DNA from: Citrus sinensis
Taxonomy: Eukaryota; Streptophyta; Magnoliopsida; Sapindales; Rutaceae
Reading direction: 5' to 3'
NCBI RefSeq assembly: GCF_022201045.2
Contig: NC_068560.1
Coordinates: forward strand, 34,001,001-34,065,000
Length of the DNA stretch: 64,000 nucleotides
Under the pieces are notes generated by a model. It did not search any database, was not told where the DNA came from, and saw nothing but the letters and a program-made list of their open reading frames with translations. The first letter of the stretch is position 1; the number at the start of each line of letters is the position of its first letter. The position numbers were made by a program, and so were the translations under genes. Of the stretch, positions 58,851 through 64,000 are shown in pieces.

Positions 58851-61800
58851 TCAGGAACTAGAGCTGCTGCCAACACTAATTAAGTCTACACAAAACTTAA
58901 ATTTTGCTGTTGGTAGCACTTTGGTTAACATATCAGCAGGGTTGATATCTGTATATATCTTGATCACTGCAACTGACCCTTTTGCAACCTCATCTCTGAT
59001 AAAGTGCAACTTCACATTAATGTGCTTTGTTCTCTCATGATAAACCTGGTTTTTTATGAGCTGAATGGCACTCTGATTGTCACAAAAAATTTCCACTGTT
59101 TTTTGTTTCAACCAGAGTTCATTTAACAACCCTTTCAACCACATTGATTCTTTCATTGCCTCTGTTGCAGTAACAAATTCTGCCTCAGTAGATGACAAAG
59201 CTACTATATGTTGTAGAGTAGCTTTCCAACTTATGAGACAACTTTCCAACATAAACAAATATCCTGAGATAGATTTTCTCATGTCCAAGTCATCTGCAAA
59301 ATCAGAGTCAACATACCCTCTGACTTCACATACTTCATGCTTGGATTTACCATACATCAGACCATGATCTAAGGTGCCCTTCAGGTACCTCATGACCCAT
59401 TTTACAGCATCCATGTGAAGCTTACCAAGGTTACTCATAAATCTGCTCACCACACTTACTGCATAAGCTGTGTCTGCTATGGTGCAAACCATTGCATACA
59501 TCAAGCTTCATACAGCTTGTGAGTATGGTATATCAGCCATCTTTACCTCTTCAGTATCTGATGTTGGAGACATGTCTTCAGAGAGTTTGAATTGAGCTCC
59601 CAAAGGTGTCAGTACTGGTTTCGAATCCATCATTTGAAATCTTTCCAGCACTTTGCTAATATACCTTGACTGACTTAGAAATAAGGTACCAGCTGTTCTA
59701 TCTATGACAATGTCTATCCCAAGAATCCTCTTGACACTGCCAAGATCTTTCATTTCAAATTTTCCCTTTAGCAAATTCTTGAGTTTTTAAATATCACTGA
59801 GATTTTTACCAGCAATTAGTATGTCATCAACATATAATAGAAGATACACTGCTCCACCTGAATTTCCACCTGAGTTTATAATCTCATGATAGACACAACT
59901 ATCATATTTGCTCCTGTGATAGCCATTGGAGATCATAAACTGGTCAAATCTCTCATACCATTGCCTAGGAGATTGTTTTAGGCCATATAGAGACCTTTTA
60001 AGAAGACACAGATAATCCTCATGTCCCTTTTCTTCAAAACCTTAAGGCTGAGACATTAGTATCTTTTCTTCAAGGTTGCCATGTAGGAATGCAGTCTTTA
60101 CATCCATTTGTTCAAGCTCTAGATCAAACAAAGCCATCATAGCAAGCATGATTCTGATTGAACTGTGTTTTACCACTGGTGAGAAGATTTCATTGAAATC
60201 AATTCCCTCATTTTGTGTGAACCCTCTTACCACCAATCTTGCCTTATATCTTGAGTCTTCAACACCTGGAATGCCCTCATTTTTCTTGAATATCCACTTG
60301 CAGCTGACAATCTTCCTATTCCCTGGATTTGGGACCAAAATCCAAGTCTGATTCCTTACCAGAGAATCCATTTCCTCGTTCATAGCTTTAATCTAGTTTT
60401 TGTTGTTCTTATTATTCATTGCTTCTCTATAACTGTTAGGTTCTTCAATTGCAACATCTTCTGCACTCATCAAGGCATATGCAACCATATCTGCATATGC
60501 ATATCTTGCTGGGGGTCTGGTATGTCTTCTTTCTCTATCTCTAGCTAATTGATATTGTTGTAAGTCAGTTGCTTGTGGTACTTCACCTTCTGTCACTTCT
60601 GCATCTTGAGACTCAGCTTCAACAACTTCTACTTGAATTTCATCTTCATAGTTTTTAGACAACTCCACTTCAATCTTTTCACCTTGATCAATTTCTGTGG
60701 TGGCTTGTGTGTCACTTGTACTGATGTCATTAGTAGAAGTGGCTTGATCAGAATTGTTGATCATAGCCACTTCATTAAACTGGACATCTCTGCTAATCAG
60801 ACACTTATTAACCTCTCTATACCAGATCCTGTAGCCTTTGACCCCATCTGGATAACCAACAAATACTTCTTTTATAACTCTTGCATCAAGCTTCCCTTGT
60901 CTGACATAGACATAAGCAGGACATCCAAATACCCTCAGGTGTTCATATTTTTCAGGTCTTCCAGACTAGAGTTCTTCAGGAGTCTTGAAGCCAATTGCAG
61001 CAGATGGACTTTTGTTTACCAGGTAACTGGCTGTAGAAACAGCTTCTGCCCAAAGACTCCTAGGAAGCTTAGAGTTTATCAGCAAACATCTTGTCTTGTC
61101 AATAAGTGTTATATTCATCCTCTCAGCTAAACCATTTTGCTGAGGGGTGAACCTTACTGTTTTATGCCTCATAATTCCTCATTTCTGGCAGCATTGCTTA
61201 AACTCTTTATTACAGAATTCAAGTCCATTGTCTGTTCTTAAGCATTTCACCTTTAAACCAGATTGAGTCTCCACCAAAGTCCTCTAAATCTTAAACTTCT
61301 CTAAGACTTGGTATTTGGTCTTCAGTATGTGGATCCATACTTTCCTGAAGTAGTCATCTATGACTGACATAAAATACATTCCCCCACTTAAGGATGGTAC
61401 TTGGGCAGGCCCTCACAAATCAGCATGTACATAATCTAATGGTTGTTTAGATACATACATGCCCTTTGTGAATTTGGACCTGTGTGTTTTGCCAAAGATG
61501 CAGTTTTCACAGAAATCTAACTCATCTATATTATCACCACACAGCAGCCCTTGCTTACTCATCTCTTGCATTCCTCTAATACTCATATGACCTAGTCTAA
61601 GATGCCATAACATGGTTCTATTGACATCAGAAATAGTAGGCATTGCAGCTGACCCAGGCACTGATGACCCTTCCAACACATACAGGCCATTCTTCTTGAC
61701 TCATCTCATTATCATCTCAGTCCCCTTTATAATCTTTAAACCACCATTTTTAGATTTGAAGCTATATCACATACTATCTAGCATGCCTAAAGAAATCAAG

Positions 61801-62873
61801 TTCCTCTTTAGCCTAGGTGCATGCCTTACATCACTTAGAGTTTGAAGAGTCCCATCAAACATCTCTATTTTCACAGACCTCATACCAACAATCTTACACA
61901 CATTGTTGTTACCCATCAACACTCTACCACCATCCACATGTTTATATGTATGGAAAAGGTTTTTATCATGACACAAATGAAATGAACAACCTGAATCAAG
62001 AACCCACTGACCTTTGATATTGCTGTTTGAAGCCACCAACAAATCAGCACTATGGTATCCATCATCAGAGGAGTCATCTGAGGCCACTGCTGCATCACAT
62101 GTTCTTTCTTTTTCATCCTTCTTTTTCTCAGCACAATTTCTGATGTAGTGACCTTGTTTCTTGCAGTAGAAACACTTTCTTTTCTTCATTTTTTCTTTTA
62201 CAGATGCATCATCTTTTTTAGTTTGACTCATATTCTTCTTCTTCTGATTTTTCTTTTCTGTTCTGGCAAATAAACCTTCACCATTACTAACTTCATGCCC
62301 ATTATTCTTCTAGATCTCCTTAGAGCTCAAAGAGGCTTTCACATCCTCTAGAGTTAGAGTGGCTCTACCATACAACATGGTGTCCACAAATCCTTCATAG
62401 ATTTTAGGCAATGAACTCAGTAGAAAGAAAGCTTTATCCTCATCAGTGATTTTTACATTTTCAACTCCTTCAAGATCAAGAATGATCTTGTTGAAGTTCT
62501 CAATGTGTTCTTGAATCGAGACCCATTCTCTCATAGAAAATGTGTATAGTCTTTTCTTCAAGAACAATCGATGTGCCAGAGACTTTTTCATACACAGAGC
62601 CTCCACCTTGTTCCAGATACCAAGGGCAGTCTTCTCTTCAGAAATCTCCCTTAGAATTGAGTCACTGAGACTCAAGATCAAGGTACTGTGAGCCTTGTTC
62701 TGTATCTGTCTTTTCTTCTCATCAGAGACTGAACTTGAAGCATCCCCAAGATCATCTTCTTCCAGAGCTGATTCGAGACCTTGATGAACAATGAGAGCCC
62801 TCATTTTCATCCTCCAAAGTGAAAAGTCACCACCAATGGTGAATCTTTCAATATCGGGTTTTGGAAGAGACAT
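58851..62873 (-). pseudogene. copia gag-pol coding region, multiply interrupted
   Basis: The gag start at 62873 (MSLPKPDIERF) runs to a TAG at 62310-62312. Downstream fragments carry the zinc knuckle CFYCKKQGHYIRNC (about 62137-62178), protease WVLDSGCSFH (about 62010), the pre-integrase HLRLGHMS region (about 61600), integrase with FTPQQNGLAERMN (about 61140), reverse transcriptase with YVDD (59823-59834), and RNase H with DSDFADD, LSSTEAEF and FCDNQSAI (59300-59050). Several stops sit where copia proteins have Trp (for example ADL-stop-GPAQ, PEEL-stop-SGRP). These fit TGG to TGA/TAG changes expected from cytosine deamination on the other strand. Not functional; no repaired sequence is offered. 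Confidence 0.93.
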
Positions 62874-62891
62874 GTTTTTGAACCACCAATG

Positions 62892-62903
62892 GCTCTGATA
62901 CCA
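62892..62903 (-). other. Primer-binding site
   Basis: Reverse complement is TGGTATCAGAGC, matching the 3' end of initiator tRNA-Met, two bases inside the 5' LTR. Used to prime minus-strand DNA synthesis in copia elements. Confidence 0.93.
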
Positions 62904-62905
62904 GT

Positions 62906-63341
62906 TGTTATAACTCTATTAACGTATTGAATCTAGAAAGAACTAATCAAAGCAAGTTAATCAATAAAGAAACAGAAAAGAACTTGAATAGAGCACAGTT
63001 GCAAGTACACAACTTGCAGAAGGAAAAAACGGCTCTTTTATTGGTCTCTATAATCCAATTACAAGCTAATCCTTTTGAAGAAATTACAAGGATCACCAAG
63101 AACCAAATAGCTAGCAAAATGACCAAGAAATGAAGAAGATTACTACTGATACCAAAGGCTAAAACACACGTATTTATATTCTGGTATTTCTGGGAAGCCA
63201 TAATGAACTTATAACGAATTCTGCCACATCAGCTTTAATATTTCAACTAGAGAAGTCGATTTGCACAATGCCCCCAGACTTCTTCAAATCTTTCATTTAA
63301 ACCCAATGACCAGCAGTTGACCAGCAGCTTATTTCCTCACA
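62906..63341 (-). repeat. 5' LTR of the copia element
   Basis: 436 bp, beginning TGTTATAAC and ending CTCACA on the plus strand. Adjacent to the primer-binding site, so it is the 5' LTR of the minus-strand element. Confidence 0.95.
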
Positions 63342-64000
63342 GATTCTTAATGAGCATCTATAAAAAAAAAAAAAAAAACTTGTTAAGTTACATTATAATG
63401 TAACTTACACGGACCATTAAATTGTAATTAATAACTTAAAAATAAAACTAATTAAATTATTTTTTAGGTCACTAAATACACATTTTGGATGAATGTAATT
63501 ATCATATAACTTAACAACACCCGTAAAAGACAATTTGTATTTCATCATCTTAATTTATTGTTCATATGTGGTACGTACCAAAATTAATGCAAGCAATCAT
63601 TGTGCTGAAGATGGCAGAGATTTTTCAAGTGACAGATGCGTCGACACCGAAGCTCCTGACGAGCAACCAAATTCCAATGACATGGGTTTGGAGCAATCAT
63701 AGCTTAACAAGGTCTCTCTATTCTCTGTGCATATTAATTAATTAATTAATAGTTTCAATTATTAACTAGAGATGTTAAATGGGTCGTGCACACGTTTATA
63801 GTCGGGCCACCAAGGGTTGGATCTGGCTGCTGCAAGCCCAAAAACAAGTCGTCCTACCAACTAGTTTTTGTGATTTAGCCCAAATAATTTTATAAATCTG
63901 ACGTTTCAACCCAAATTGATGTACTTTTTTTTTTTTTTAAATTTAACCCCCTAAAATGTAAAAACTTACCACTAAGACTTTTGGACCGCTAAATTTCTTG
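63342..64000. other. Flanking DNA, no gene recognised
   Basis: Starts with the GATTC duplication. A short open frame on the plus strand near 63605-63701 has coding-like composition (Asp/Glu/Ser-rich) but no recognised family; it could be a fragment of a gene split by the retroelement. From about 63770 GATGTTAAATGGGTCGTGC resembles the start of some plant DNA transposons, but the other end is outside the window. Confidence 0.4.

Larger units (their letters stand above)
58327..63341 (-). mobile_element. Complete but inactivated Ty1/copia LTR retrotransposon
   Basis: 5015 bp on the minus strand, bounded by two LTRs (5' LTR at 63341-62906, 3' LTR at 58775-58327) and a 5-bp target duplication GATTC (58322-58326 and 63342-63346). 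The primer-binding site next to the 5' LTR reads TGGTATCAGAGC (initiator tRNA-Met). A purine tract AAGGTGGAGAG precedes the 3' LTR. Order is gag, protease, integrase, reverse transcriptase, RNase H, the copia arrangement. The coding region is cut by about ten stop codons. By hand count the LTRs differ at roughly 26 of about 435 sites plus one indel, so the insertion is not recent. Confidence 0.96.

Noticed and set aside
1..64000. tRNA or rRNA genes, CRISPR arrays, bacterial operons or phage features.
   Set aside because: None seen. The only tRNA-like boxes belong to SINE heads, and gene structure is eukaryotic throughout.

Overview
This is a stretch of plant nuclear DNA, almost certainly from a eudicot. 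The genes are split by many short AT-rich GT-AG introns, intergenic DNA is AT-rich with dinucleotide microsatellites, and LTR retrotransposons, a hAT element and tRNA-derived SINEs are present. Gene content suggests a woody rosid. A Citrus-like source is my guess from the style of the ankyrin/gag remnant near 57.2-58.1 kb and is not proven.

Layout: (1) 69-4671 (+), the 3' part of VPS45, a Sec1/Munc18 protein, carrying an in-frame TGA where an arginine is expected. (2) 8055-9017 (-), a DUF506 (PDDEXK-like) gene. (3) 14393-17391 (+), a LAZ1/DUF300 membrane protein with a distant promoter near 12.2 kb. (4) 20259-21556 (+), a pathogen-related (NTF2/SnoaL-like) protein. (5) 24217-26493 (-), a single-pass DUF218 protein. 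(6) 28541-30920 (+), a membrane-anchored GH9 class A (KORRIGAN-type) endoglucanase whose catalytic-base Asp is replaced by Asn. (7) 31502-33214 (-), a glycolipid-transfer-protein-like gene. (8) 36960-37433 (+), a decayed CIPK kinase. (9) 39572-43814 (+), a plastid- or mitochondrion-targeted thioredoxin/AhpC-like protein with a hAT transposon in an intron. (10) 46990-50350 (-), an LRR-XI receptor kinase of the RGI/RGFR type. (11) 50.4-64 kb, gene-poor DNA holding a solo LTR, a broken gag-like/ankyrin gene and a complete but inactivated Ty1/copia element.

The genes are independent housekeeping, cell-wall, lipid-transfer and signalling loci and do not form a pathway cluster. From memory, VPS45, a DUF506 gene and a LAZ1 homologue also lie close together on Arabidopsis chromosome 1 (At1g77xxx). 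A GLTP gene and this thioredoxin-like gene are also neighbours there (At1g21350/At1g21360). The order therefore probably reflects ancestral synteny.

I found no convincing new multi-gene system. The points most worth checking are the VPS45 nonsense codon, the GH9 catalytic Asp-to-Asn change, a three-copy SINE family with target-site duplications, a hAT element with G-quadruplex-prone ends, a duplication carrying a nested insertion, and an ACGTG/GCCGAC cluster upstream of LAZ1. Exon boundaries were placed by hand from splice sites, reading phase and remembered family sequences. No alignment or database search was run.
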